Shown here: positions 33,375 to 41,582 of the stretch, piece after piece
How positions within the stretch are numbered: position 1 is the stretch's first letter
How the letters are laid out: every line of letters begins with the position of its first letter
Assembly: GCA_036504515.1 (NCBI GenBank)
Contig: DASXVA010000005.1
Span: 4,088-68,087, forward strand
DNA: 64,000 bases
Direction of reading: 5' to 3'
Source of the DNA: AWTP1-18 sp036504515
GTDB lineage: Bacteria; Pseudomonadota; Gammaproteobacteria; Burkholderiales; Rhodocyclaceae
Program-made: the position numbers and the translations under genes
The notes under the pieces: model-generated
Database searches by the model: none
Told to the model about the DNA's origin: nothing
The model's input: only the letters and a program-made list of their open reading frames with translations

Positions 33375-33787
33375 GGGAAGTTCGCTAGGCAATCGCGCTA
33401 TCGCTTGCGGTATCGAGGAAAGTCCGGGCCCCATAGAGCGGGATGCTGGCTAACGGCCAGGCGTTATAAGTTGCGGCAACGTGACCCAAGGCGACAGACA
33501 GTGCAACAGAAAACATACCGCCGATGGCCCCGCAAGGGGATCAGGTAAGGTTGAAATGGTGGCGGGTCGCAAGATCCGGCAGAGCTGCGCAAGTAGTTCT
33601 GGGGTAAGAGCCCACCGCAAATCTGGCGACAGGTTTGGCATGGAAAACCTCATCCGGGGCAAGGCCAAATAGGGGAGCATTGGCGTGGCTCGCGCTGCTC
33701 CCGGGTAGGCTGCTTGAGGGCGTCGGTAACGGCGTTCCCAGAGGAATGATTGCCCACGACAGAACCCGGCTTATCGGCGGACTTCCC
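33375..33787 (+). ncRNA. rnpB: RNase P RNA (M1 RNA, type A)
   Basis: This is the catalytic RNA that trims the 5' ends of pre-tRNAs. Universal blocks are visible: GAGGAAAGTCCGGGC near 33415, CAGTGCAACAGA near 33500, GCCGATGGCC, ATCAGGTAAGG, then AAGGCCAAATAGGG and GGGTAGGCTGCTTGAG, and near the end ACGACAGAACCCGGCTTATC. The ends are set by helix P1: GGGAAGTTCGC (33375-33385) pairs with GCGGACTTCCC (33777-33787). A -10 box TACAAT at 33362-33367 places transcription start at about 33375. Its position upstream of mraZ is usual in Betaproteobacteria. Confidence 0.97.
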
Positions 33788-33833
33788 ACCTTCCGCTTTT
33801 TGTTCCCCCTCCGTCAACGTGACTTGTGACACG

Positions 33834-33859
33834 CCGTCCTTCGGGACGGGTTTCGTCCC
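33834..33859 (+). other. Two mutually exclusive hairpins between rnpB and mraZ
   Basis: CCGTCC (33834-33839) can pair with GGACGG (33844-33849) around a TTCG loop, and GGGACG (33843-33848) can instead pair with CGTCCC (33854-33859). The first could act as an rnpB terminator, although a T-run is lacking on the plus strand. The remainder of 33788-33980 shows nothing else I recognise. Confidence 0.5.
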
Positions 33860-34011
33860 AATTTCACAGTCCACTTGCAGTTAACCTTGATATGCCTTGA
33901 TTTTTAAGGATAAGTACTTCCTGTTACTTGTGCGAAAGTAATGCTAAGTCCTTGTCTTGGCTGAATAAAACTCCACGCTTCCCCTTGACTTGACCGGGTT
34001 TGGGCAATAAA

Positions 34012-34037
34012 GTGGTAATAAGTGGGGGAAAGTGGGT
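34012..34037 (+). promoter_or_regulatory. MraZ-binding repeats (MraZ box) at the dcw promoter
   Basis: Three GTGGKN hexamers, GTGGTA (34012), GTGGGG (34022) and GTGGGT (34032), repeat every ten bases with 4-base spacers. This is the known MraZ operator pattern. A promoter-like TTGACT (33985-33990), 17 bases, TAAAGT (34008-34013) overlaps it, which fits autorepression of the dcw cluster by MraZ. Confidence 0.8.
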
Positions 34038-34080
34038 AAACAGCAGTTTCCCGGCCCCCAGTTCTTTCGTGGGGAACACC

Positions 34081-34548
34081 ATGTTTCAAGGGGCGATATC
34101 GCTGAATCTCGATGCAAAGGGGCGCATGGCCGTCCCTGCACGGCATCGCGACGCCTTGCTGGCGGCCACCGCTGAGGCGGAAGGTCGCTTGGTCCTCACT
34201 ACTCATCCCCATCGCTGCCTGTTGTTGTATCCGGAACCGGCTTGGCAGCCGATCCGCGACCAGATTCTTGCGGCCCCTTCCTTTGATCCCCGTTCCGCCG
34301 CCGCCAAGCGCGTGCTGGTGGGTAACGCCCGGGATGAATCCATGGATGGCGCCGGCCGTTTGCTCATTGCTCCCGAATTGAGGGATTTCGCCGGCTTTGA
34401 AAAGCAGGTGTGGTTGGTGGGCATGGGTTCCCATTTCGAGATTTGGAGCGATGCCGGCTGGAAGCGTCAGCACGATATGGCATTCGAGGCACTGGCCGGT
34501 GGCGAAGGAAATACGCCGCCCCCCGGTTTCGAGGGTATTTCCCTGTGA
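34081..34548 (+). CDS. mraZ: Transcriptional regulator MraZ
   Basis: MraZ is an AbrB-like DNA-binding protein that represses its own cell-division cluster. From the ATG at 34081 it has 155 residues with MFQGAISLNLDAKGRMAVPA, the first of two swapped-hairpin repeats; the second shows ARDESMDGAGRLLIAPELR. Its operator repeats lie 44-69 bases upstream. The frame is open upstream of the ATG, but that part is the operator. The stop overlaps the rsmH start. Confidence 0.96.
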   Translation: MFQGAISLNLDAKGRMAVPARHRDALLAATAEAEGRLVLTTHPHRCLLLYPEPAWQPIRDQILAAPSFDPRSAAAKRVLVGNARDESMDGAGRLLIAPELRDFAGFEKQVWLVGMGSHFEIWSDAGWKRQHDMAFEALAGGEGNTPPPGFEGISL

Positions 34549-35465
34549 GTCATGCCCACGTCAGCGTGCTGCTGACGGAGGCGGTGGAAGCCCTGAATGT
34601 GCAGCCGGACGGTGTCTATGTGGATGCCACCTTCGGTCGTGGTGGTCATAGTCGGGCAATTCTGGCCAAGCTCGGGCCCAAGGGGCGCTTGATCGCCCTG
34701 GATCGGGACCCGGCGGCGATTGCCGCCGGCGAGGCCATGACCGATGCACGCTTTCAGTTGGAACACGCCTGGTTTGGCGAGATCGATCAGGTGCTGGAAC
34801 GCTTGGGCGTTGCCCAGGTGGACGGGGTGTTGATGGACATTGGCGTTTCCAGTCCCCAGTTGGACGATGGAAGCCGCGGATTCAGTTTTCGTTTCGATGC
34901 GCCGCTGGACATGCGTATGGATACGAGCAAGGGAGAGACCGCTGCCGAATGGCTGGCACGGGCCGAGCAACAGGAAATTACGGAGGTTCTAAAAGATTAT
35001 GGCGAAGAACGGTTTGCTTATGCGATTGCAAAGGCGGTTGTGGCTGCTCGGAGCAGCGGTGGTATTGCAACCACAGGACAGTTTGCCGCGCTCGTGGAAA
35101 AAGCCGTGCGCACGCGGGAACCGGGTCAGCACCCGGCGACGCGCAGCTTCCAGGGGATACGGATTTTCATCAATCGCGAACTTGAGGAGCTGTCGCTAGC
35201 CCTTCCTGGCGCCGTGGCTCGCTTGAAGCCCGGTGGTCGGTTGGTGGTGATCAGCTTCCATTCCCTTGAGGATCGTATCGTCAAGCAATTCCTCCGGGAC
35301 GAATCGACCCCAGTGCAGCCACCCAAGGGCGTTCCGGTCCGGGCGGCAGACCTGCCTCCTCCCAACATGGATCTGGTCGGTAAGGCAGTCAAGGCTTCAG
35401 TTGCCGAAGTGGCGGCCAATCCCCGCTCCCGTAGCGCCGTGATGCGCGTGGCGGAAAAGCGTTAA
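34545..35465 (+). CDS. rsmH: 16S rRNA (cytosine1402-N4)-methyltransferase
   Basis: RsmH methylates N4 of C1402; the ribose methylase for the same base, RsmI, is encoded at 26.8 kb. The start is GTG at 34545, in GTGA shared with the mraZ stop, behind GAGGG with a 9-base gap, giving 306 residues. SAM-binding motifs are VYVDATFGRGGHSRAIL and DGVLMDIGVSSPQLDD; the C-domain shows LVVISFHSLEDRIVKQF. A long upstream extension of the frame overlaps mraZ and is not real. Confidence 0.96.
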   Translation: MSHAHVSVLLTEAVEALNVQPDGVYVDATFGRGGHSRAILAKLGPKGRLIALDRDPAAIAAGEAMTDARFQLEHAWFGEIDQVLERLGVAQVDGVLMDIGVSSPQLDDGSRGFSFRFDAPLDMRMDTSKGETAAEWLARAEQQEITEVLKDYGEERFAYAIAKAVVAARSSGGIATTGQFAALVEKAVRTREPGQHPATRSFQGIRIFINRELEELSLALPGAVARLKPGGRLVVISFHSLEDRIVKQFLRDESTPVQPPKGVPVRAADLPPPNMDLVGKAVKASVAEVAANPRSRSAVMRVAEKR

Positions 35466-35469
35466 GTCC

Positions 35470-35763
35470 ATGGCCCGTCTCAATCTCATCCTCCTCGCCA
35501 TTGCCGTGACCTGCGCACTCTCCGCAGTTACGTCAAATCACAAGGCGCGCAAGCTCTTCATCGAGCTGGATCGGGAACAAACCCAGATGCATCAACTGGA
35601 AGTGGAATGGGGCCAGTTGCAGCTGGAACAAAGCACCTGGGCCGGTCATGCCCGGATTGAAAAGATTGCCCGCGAAAAGTTGCAGATGAAGTCCCCCGAT
35701 CCCAAGCAGACCTTGACCCTGGAAGGGGCTGCCCAGAGTCGGGCTGAAGGGGCAAAGCGGTGA
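35470..35763 (+). CDS. ftsL: Cell division protein FtsL
   Basis: FtsL is a bitopic divisome protein that forms the FtsQLB complex and activates FtsWI. The 97-residue product has a short cytosolic start, one membrane span (LILLAIAVTCALSAV, residues about 5-22) and a periplasmic coiled coil rich in Glu, Gln and Leu. It ends REKLQMKSPDPKQTLTLEG, typical of FtsL. Its stop overlaps the ftsI GTG by four bases. Confidence 0.93.
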   Translation: MARLNLILLAIAVTCALSAVTSNHKARKLFIELDREQTQMHQLEVEWGQLQLEQSTWAGHARIEKIAREKLQMKSPDPKQTLTLEGAAQSRAEGAKR

Positions 35764-37478
35764 AGTTCTCCAACAGCCCGGTACTCTCGCAGGCTGTTCC
35801 TGCCTGGCGTTCTCGCCTGGTGGTGCTGGTGCTCATGTTTGCATTCGCGGCCCTGGTGGGCCGTTCGCTCTATTTGCAGGGCATCAATAACGATTTCCTG
35901 CGGGGCAAGGGCGAAGCCCGCTACGAGCGGGTGCTGGACATCCCCGCCACCCGGGGTCGCATCATGGACCGGCAGGGCGACATGCTTGCCGTCTCGACGC
36001 CGGTCAAATCCATCTGGGCGATTCCTGACGATGCCAAGTTGCAGCCGGCCCAGACCCGTCAGTTGGCCCAGTTGCTCGATATGGATGTGCGGGAACTGAG
36101 CCGCAAGCTGGCCAGCGACAAAGACTTCGTTTACATCAAGCGCCAGATTCCCCCCGATGTTGCCGAGCAGATTAACGCCCTTAAATTGCCGGGCATCCAT
36201 CAGCAGCAGGAGTATCGCCGCTACTACCCCGCCGGTGAGCTGACGGCCCATATTCTTGGTTTTACCGGAGCGGAAGATGCCGGTCAGGAAGGGGTCGAAC
36301 TGGCGTTCAACGCCGTACTCTCGGGCAAGCCGGGCAGCCGTCGGGTCATCAAGGATAGGCGCGGTAACGTGGTGGAAGATGTGGAGTCCATCCGGGTGCC
36401 CCAGGAGGGCAAGGACGTAGAGCTGGCCCTGGATGACAAGATCCAGTACATCGCCTATTCCAACTTGAAGCAGGCCATCGAGCAGTACAAGGCCAAGGCC
36501 GGCGGCGCTGTGGTGCTGGATGCGCGCACCGGCGAAATCCTGGCCCTGGTGAATCTGCCTACCTACAACCCGAACAACCGCTCCAAGTTGAACGGCGCCC
36601 AATTGCGTAATCGTGCCCTGACCGACACCTACGAGCCGGGCTCCACCATGAAGCCATTTACCGCGGCTCTGGCTCTGGAAAAAGGTAAGTTCCGCTACGA
36701 CACGCCCATTCAGACGGCACCGGGCCGTCTCACCATCGGCAATGCCACCATTCATGATTCCCACGCGGGCGGTGTGCTGACGGTGGCCCAGGTGATCCAG
36801 AAATCCTCCAATGTGGGCATCGCCAAGATCGCCCTGAGCTTCCCTTCGGAGACCCTTTGGGACATGTACGACAGCCTGGGCTTCGGCACCCCCTTGAAGC
36901 TGGGATTCCCCGGTGAGGTCGGCGGACGCCTGCGCCCCTGGAAAAAGTGGCAGCCCATTGAGCAGGCCACCATGTCCTATGGCAATGGTATTTCGGTCAC
37001 CTTGATTCAACTGGCCCGGGCCTATCTGGTCTTTGCCCGGGAAGGGGACTTGATTCCTCTGTCCCTGACCAAGCTCGATACTTTGCCTCCTCGCGGCAAG
37101 GCAGTGTTCTCCGCCCAGACTGCCAAGGAAGTTCGCTCCATGCTGGAACTGGTGGTGCAGCCCGGTGGTACCGCCACCAAGGCCCAGGTTGCCGGCTATC
37201 GGGTCGCTGGGAAAACCGGTACCGCTCACAAGCTGGAAGGCGGTCAGTACGCCAACAAGTACGTCGCTTCCTTTGTGGGGCTTGCCCCAGCGTCAGACCC
37301 ACGCCTGATTGTGGCCGTGATGGTGGATGAACCATCCAGTGGCGGTTACTACGGCGGCGATGTGGCCGCTCCCGCTTTTTCCCGCATCATGGGTGGCGCC
37401 CTGCGGACCCTTGGGGTCACACAGGATGCACCGTTGAAGCCGGTGATCATTACTTCTGACGTCAAGGAGGAAATGTGA
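35760..37478 (+). CDS. ftsI: Septal peptidoglycan transpeptidase FtsI (PBP3)
   Basis: FtsI cross-links septal peptidoglycan. The 572-residue class B PBP starts at GTG (35760) overlapping the ftsL stop. One N-terminal span (LVVLVLMFAFAALVGRSLYL) is followed by a pedestal domain (RGRIMDRQGDMLAVSTPVKS). The penicillin-binding domain has the active-site motif STMK near residue 298, SSN near 352 and KTGT near 485. It overlaps murE by four bases. Confidence 0.97.
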   Translation: MKFSNSPVLSQAVPAWRSRLVVLVLMFAFAALVGRSLYLQGINNDFLRGKGEARYERVLDIPATRGRIMDRQGDMLAVSTPVKSIWAIPDDAKLQPAQTRQLAQLLDMDVRELSRKLASDKDFVYIKRQIPPDVAEQINALKLPGIHQQQEYRRYYPAGELTAHILGFTGAEDAGQEGVELAFNAVLSGKPGSRRVIKDRRGNVVEDVESIRVPQEGKDVELALDDKIQYIAYSNLKQAIEQYKAKAGGAVVLDARTGEILALVNLPTYNPNNRSKLNGAQLRNRALTDTYEPGSTMKPFTAALALEKGKFRYDTPIQTAPGRLTIGNATIHDSHAGGVLTVAQVIQKSSNVGIAKIALSFPSETLWDMYDSLGFGTPLKLGFPGEVGGRLRPWKKWQPIEQATMSYGNGISVTLIQLARAYLVFAREGDLIPLSLTKLDTLPPRGKAVFSAQTAKEVRSMLELVVQPGGTATKAQVAGYRVAGKTGTAHKLEGGQYANKYVASFVGLAPASDPRLIVAVMVDEPSSGGYYGGDVAAPAFSRIMGGALRTLGVTQDAPLKPVIITSDVKEEM

Positions 37479-39025
37479 TCGCCACCCAGCTTCTGAATCA
37501 GTTGCGTAGCCTGGGCGTTGCTCCCGGCAATCTGTGCATCGATTCGCGACAGGTTGCGCCCGGAGATGTCTTCCTGGCCTGGCCCGGCGCTCGCGTTGAT
37601 GGCCGAAAGTACATGGCGGATGTCGTGGCTAAAGGTGCTGCCGCGGTTCTCTATGAAGCCGCTGGTGCGACAGCACCGACCCTGACGATTCCCACCCTGG
37701 CGGTCCCGGGCCTTGCCGACTTGGCCGGCGCCTTGGCTCACGAGGTGTACGGCCACCCTTCGGCAAAGCTGTGGCTGTGCGGCATTACCGGCACCAATGG
37801 CAAGACCTCTATTTCCCAATGGATCGCCCAAGCCTTGGATGGAACTACTCCATCCAAGACTAAAGATGCAGGCACGCACTCCCTCCCTCCCTCGCCAAGC
37901 GAGGGAGGTGACCAGTCACCCCCTTCCCCAGGAAGGGGGCAGGGGCGTTGTGCAGTCATTGGAACCTTGGGCAACGGTTTTGTCGATCAGTTGCGACCCA
38001 GCCCAAACACCACGCCCGATGCCATTACCCTGCAGCGCGATCTGGCGAGCTTTGTTGCTGATGGCGCTGTTGCTTGTGCCATGGAGGTCTCTTCCATCGG
38101 CCTCGATCAGGGGCGGGCTAATGGTTGCCAGTTTCACACCGCTGTATTTACCAACCTGACCCGGGATCATCTGGAAGACCACGGCACCATGGAAGCCTAC
38201 GGCGCAGCCAAGGCGCGCCTGTTTCAATGGCCGGGTTTGCAACGGGCCGTGATCAATCTCGACGATGCCTTCGGGCGGCAATTGGCCCAAGACCTCAAGG
38301 GCAAAGTACCGGTGACCGGTTATAGCCTGAGTCCTGATGTTGATGGCACAACCGTTGATCTGTTGCTGCGGGCCGAAGATCTGACCATGACCAGCAGCGG
38401 TCAGTGCTTTACGGTTCAGGGCCACAAAATTTCTGTGCCGCTATTGGGGCGTTTCAATACGTCCAATCTGCTGGCTGTGCTCGGTGCATTGCTCTCGGCA
38501 GGTTTGTCCCTATCGGACGCGGTGCTTCGTCTTGAGCAACTTGCTCCGCCTCCCGGCCGGATGGAGTGTCTCGGTGGCGATGAGGCTCCCCTGGTGGTAG
38601 TGGATTACGCCCACACTCCCGATGCTCTGGAAAAAGCCCTGATCACCCTGCGTGAAACAGCCACTGCTCGTAGTGGCCGCCTGCTCTGTCTGTTTGGCTG
38701 CGGCGGGGACCGGGACCCGGGCAAGCGCCCGCTCATGGGGGCCGTTGCCGAGCAACTGGCTGATGCGGTTTTGCTCACCAGCGACAACCCTCGCAGTGAA
38801 GATCCGCAAGCCATTCTCGATGCCATTGCCCGCGGAATGAAGCGGCCAGCACCGCAGGAAATTGATCGCGCAAGCGCCATTGCTCGCCTGGTACAGGAAG
38901 CCGCAAACCAGGATGTGGTGTTGCTGGCGGGCAAGGGACATGAAACCTATCAGGAAATTTTTGGTCAGCGTCTGCACCTTTCCGATCTGGAAACAGCACG
39001 CCTTGCCCTGGAGACCCGTTCATGA
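37475..39025 (+). CDS. murE: UDP-MurNAc-tripeptide synthetase, with an in-frame insertion
   Basis: MurE adds the third residue (meso-diaminopimelate in Gram-negative bacteria) to UDP-MurNAc-dipeptide. It starts at GTG (37475) and has 516 residues, somewhat long. The ATP-binding GITGTNGKTSIS, VSSIGLDQGRANG with the carbamylated-Lys region, and the C-domain DNPRSEDP selectivity motif (DNPR for mDAP) are intact. Between ALD (near residue 122) and CAVIG lie about 35 extra Pro/Ser/Gly-rich residues encoded by a double-palindrome insertion. The frame stays open, so the enzyme is probably functional. Confidence 0.95.
   Translation: MIATQLLNQLRSLGVAPGNLCIDSRQVAPGDVFLAWPGARVDGRKYMADVVAKGAAAVLYEAAGATAPTLTIPTLAVPGLADLAGALAHEVYGHPSAKLWLCGITGTNGKTSISQWIAQALDGTTPSKTKDAGTHSLPPSPSEGGDQSPPSPGRGQGRCAVIGTLGNGFVDQLRPSPNTTPDAITLQRDLASFVADGAVACAMEVSSIGLDQGRANGCQFHTAVFTNLTRDHLEDHGTMEAYGAAKARLFQWPGLQRAVINLDDAFGRQLAQDLKGKVPVTGYSLSPDVDGTTVDLLLRAEDLTMTSSGQCFTVQGHKISVPLLGRFNTSNLLAVLGALLSAGLSLSDAVLRLEQLAPPPGRMECLGGDEAPLVVVDYAHTPDALEKALITLRETATARSGRLLCLFGCGGDRDPGKRPLMGAVAEQLADAVLLTSDNPRSEDPQAILDAIARGMKRPAPQEIDRASAIARLVQEAANQDVVLLAGKGHETYQEIFGQRLHLSDLETARLALETRS
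37841..37949 (+). repeat. Palindromic REP/MITE-like insertion inside murE
   Basis: Two hairpins lie in tandem: CCTCCCTCGC (37886-37895) pairs with 37899-37908 around CAA, and CCCCCTTCC (37919-37927) pairs with 37931-37939 around CCA. The translated stretch (SLPPSPSEGGDQSPPSPGRG) is low-complexity and falls where other MurE proteins have only a few residues. The exact edges are estimated. Confidence 0.7.
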
Positions 39026-40413
39026 ATCCGAGCCTGACCTTAAGCCTCATTGAAGCCGCCATTGCCATCGGCGGCAGCACCACCGGCGGCGACGTCAAAT
39101 TTACCGGCGTCACCACCGACTCCCGCAAGGTAACGCCCGGCCAGTTGTTTATTGCCCTTCGCGGCGAGCTGTTCGATGGCCACAACTTCGTCAAGGAAGT
39201 GCTGGCCAAGGGCGCCGCAGCCGCCTTAGTGGACCGCAACTGGGCCGCCAATTTCGGCAAGGATTTATCTCTGCTGGCGGTGGACGACACACGCCTCGGT
39301 CTTGGCCATCTTGCCGCCTTCTGGCGCGACAGCTTCGATATTCCATTAATCGGCATCACCGGCAGTAACGGCAAGACCACGGTGAAGGAAATGTGCAGCG
39401 CCATCCTGCGCACACATTTGGGTGCCGACAGCGTGCTGGCGACCGCCGGAAATTTCAATAACGATATCGGCTTGCCCCTGACCCTGCTCGGCCTGGAGCG
39501 CAAGCACCAGGCGGCAGTGATTGAAATGGGCATGAATCATCCCGGTGAAATTGCTTATCTGACCCGCCTTGCCAGCCCCACCGTGGCTTTGGTGAACAAC
39601 GCCCAGCGCGCCCATTTGGAGGGCCTCGGCACGGTGCGTGATGTGGCCGTAGCCAAGGGCGAAATTTTCCAGGGGCTGGGTCCAGACGGTATCGCGGTCA
39701 TCAATGCCGATGATCCCAACGCCGATGTGTGGCGCACTCTGGCAGAGAAGCACGTCATCCTCAGTTACGGCCTCGAAGCCGCGGCGGATATTTCCGGCCG
39801 CGCTCAGCTACGTCATTTTTCCAGCCTGATCTCCCTGATCACTCCTGTTGGTACGGTTGATTTCGAACTGCCAGTGCCGGGCCTGCACAACGCGCGCAAT
39901 GCCCTGGGGGCGGTGGCCGCTTGTCTTGCGGCGCGAGTGCCGCTGGAGACCATTGTCCGCGGGCTTGAGTCCTACGGCGGCGTCAAAGGTCGGCTACAAC
40001 GCAAGAACGGCCATGGCGGTGCCCGGGTCGTGGACGACACCTACAACGCTAATCCCGACTCCATGCGGGCCGCGGTGGATGTGCTGGCGGCTCTGCCGGG
40101 CAAGCGCATCTTCGTCATGGGCGACATGGGCGAGGTCGGCGAAGCGGGTGGTCAGTTCCATGACGAGTTGGGTGGTTACGCCAAGAGCATGGGGATTGAC
40201 CGCTTGTATTGCCTGGGAGATTTGTGTGCAACGGCCGTGCATAACTTTGGCGAAGGCGGTCAGCACTTCGACAAAGTGGAAGCCCTGGTCAAGGCCCTGA
40301 ACAAGGATTTGGATGCCGACACCACCGTACTGGTGAAAGGCTCACGCTTCATGCGTATGGAACGGGTGGTGGATGCCATCACCGACAACGGAGAGAAAAA
40401 CAATGTTGCTTGA
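39022..40413 (+). CDS. murF: UDP-MurNAc-tripeptide--D-Ala-D-Ala ligase
   Basis: MurF adds D-Ala-D-Ala to complete the UDP-MurNAc-pentapeptide. The 463-residue protein overlaps the murE stop by four bases (ATGA). It shows GITGSNGKTTVKEM near residue 111, the TAGNFNNDIGLPLTLL motif specific to MurF, MGMNHPGEIAYLT, and RVVDDTYNANPDSM in the C-domain. The 3' end overlaps mraY by eleven bases. Confidence 0.97.
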   Translation: MNPSLTLSLIEAAIAIGGSTTGGDVKFTGVTTDSRKVTPGQLFIALRGELFDGHNFVKEVLAKGAAAALVDRNWAANFGKDLSLLAVDDTRLGLGHLAAFWRDSFDIPLIGITGSNGKTTVKEMCSAILRTHLGADSVLATAGNFNNDIGLPLTLLGLERKHQAAVIEMGMNHPGEIAYLTRLASPTVALVNNAQRAHLEGLGTVRDVAVAKGEIFQGLGPDGIAVINADDPNADVWRTLAEKHVILSYGLEAAADISGRAQLRHFSSLISLITPVGTVDFELPVPGLHNARNALGAVAACLAARVPLETIVRGLESYGGVKGRLQRKNGHGGARVVDDTYNANPDSMRAAVDVLAALPGKRIFVMGDMGEVGEAGGQFHDELGGYAKSMGIDRLYCLGDLCATAVHNFGEGGQHFDKVEALVKALNKDLDADTTVLVKGSRFMRMERVVDAITDNGEKNNVA

Positions 40414-41572
40414 ACTTGCCCAGTGGCTGGCAAAAGACACGCGCGCTTTCAGCGTTTTCAACTACATCACCCTGCGGGCGGTGATGGCGACCATGACGGC
40501 CCTGACCATTTCCTTCGTGGCCGGCCCGGCCTTTATCCGTTGGCTCTCTGCCAAGAAGATCGGTCAGCCGGTGCGCAGCGACGGCCCCCAGACCCATCTG
40601 GCCAAGTCCGGCACTCCCACCATGGGCGGCGGCCTGATCCTGATTTCCCTCGGCATCTCGACCCTGCTCTGGGCCGATTTGACCAACCGTTTCGTCTGGA
40701 TCGTTCTGATCGTCACGTTGGGCTACGGTGCGGTGGGTTGGGTCGATGACTGGCGTAAGGTGGTGTACAAAAACCCGGATGGACTTTCCAGTCGAGCCAA
40801 GTATTTCTGGCAGTCCATCATCGGACTGGTGGCGGCCATTTACATCGCCTTCTCGATTTCCGCACCGGATAACAGCAAGGTTGTTCAGCTATTTTTCCAG
40901 TGGGTGGGTAGCGGGTTCACCCTGGTGCTGCCGGCCAAGGCCGACCTGATCGTTCCCTTCTTCAAGACCGTTACCTACCCCCTTGGTATGTTCGGTTTTA
41001 TTTTGCTCACCTACTTCGTTATCGTCGGCTCCAGCAATGCGGTGAATCTGACGGACGGTCTCGATGGACTCGCCATCATGCCCACGGTGCTGGTGGGCTC
41101 TGCCCTGGGTATCTTTGCCTACGTGGCGGGTAATGCGGTGTTCGCCAAATACCTGTTCTTGCCCTACATCCCCGGTGCGGGGGAACTCACCGTGTTTTGC
41201 GCCGCCATGGCCGGCGCCGGTCTTGGTTTTCTCTGGTTCAACGCGTATCCGGCCGAAGTGTTCATGGGTGATGTGGGTGCCCTGTCCCTCGGCGCGGCAC
41301 TGGGGACTGTGGCCGTGATCGTGCGTCAGGAAATTGTGCTGTTCATCATGGGCGGCGTCTTCGTTGCGGAAACCCTGTCGGTGATGATTCAGGTCAGCTA
41401 CTTCAAATACACCAAGAAAAAATATGGCGAGGGGCGGCGCATCCTGCTGATGGCGCCCCTGCATCACCATTTCGAAAAGAGCGGCTGGAAGGAAACCCAA
41501 GTGGTGGTGCGGTTCTGGATCATCACCATCCTGCTTGTGCTGTTCGGTTTGTCCACCCTGAAGATTCGGTAA
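40403..41572 (+). CDS. mraY: Phospho-MurNAc-pentapeptide transferase
   Basis: MraY moves phospho-MurNAc-pentapeptide onto undecaprenyl phosphate to make lipid I. From the ATG at 40403 (GGAGAG upstream) it has 389 residues and about ten membrane spans. The conserved GTPTMGGG (GTPTMGGGLILISL), the Mg-binding VGWVDDWRKV, NLTDGLDGLA and the periplasm/cytosol loop LMAPLHHHFE are all intact. It overlaps the end of murF. Confidence 0.97.
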   Translation: MLLELAQWLAKDTRAFSVFNYITLRAVMATMTALTISFVAGPAFIRWLSAKKIGQPVRSDGPQTHLAKSGTPTMGGGLILISLGISTLLWADLTNRFVWIVLIVTLGYGAVGWVDDWRKVVYKNPDGLSSRAKYFWQSIIGLVAAIYIAFSISAPDNSKVVQLFFQWVGSGFTLVLPAKADLIVPFFKTVTYPLGMFGFILLTYFVIVGSSNAVNLTDGLDGLAIMPTVLVGSALGIFAYVAGNAVFAKYLFLPYIPGAGELTVFCAAMAGAGLGFLWFNAYPAEVFMGDVGALSLGAALGTVAVIVRQEIVLFIMGGVFVAETLSVMIQVSYFKYTKKKYGEGRRILLMAPLHHHFEKSGWKETQVVVRFWIITILLVLFGLSTLKIR

Positions 41573-41582
41573 AGAGCGACTG

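Noticed and set aside
34410..34544. N-terminal extension of RsmH
   Set aside because: The frame is open back to 34410, but the extension lies inside mraZ and does not resemble RsmH; the GTG at 34545 has a good ribosome-binding site.
37841..37949. Frameshift or pseudogene in murE
   Set aside because: The inserted stretch is in frame and both flanking parts keep all MurE motifs, so the gene is reported as intact with an insertion.
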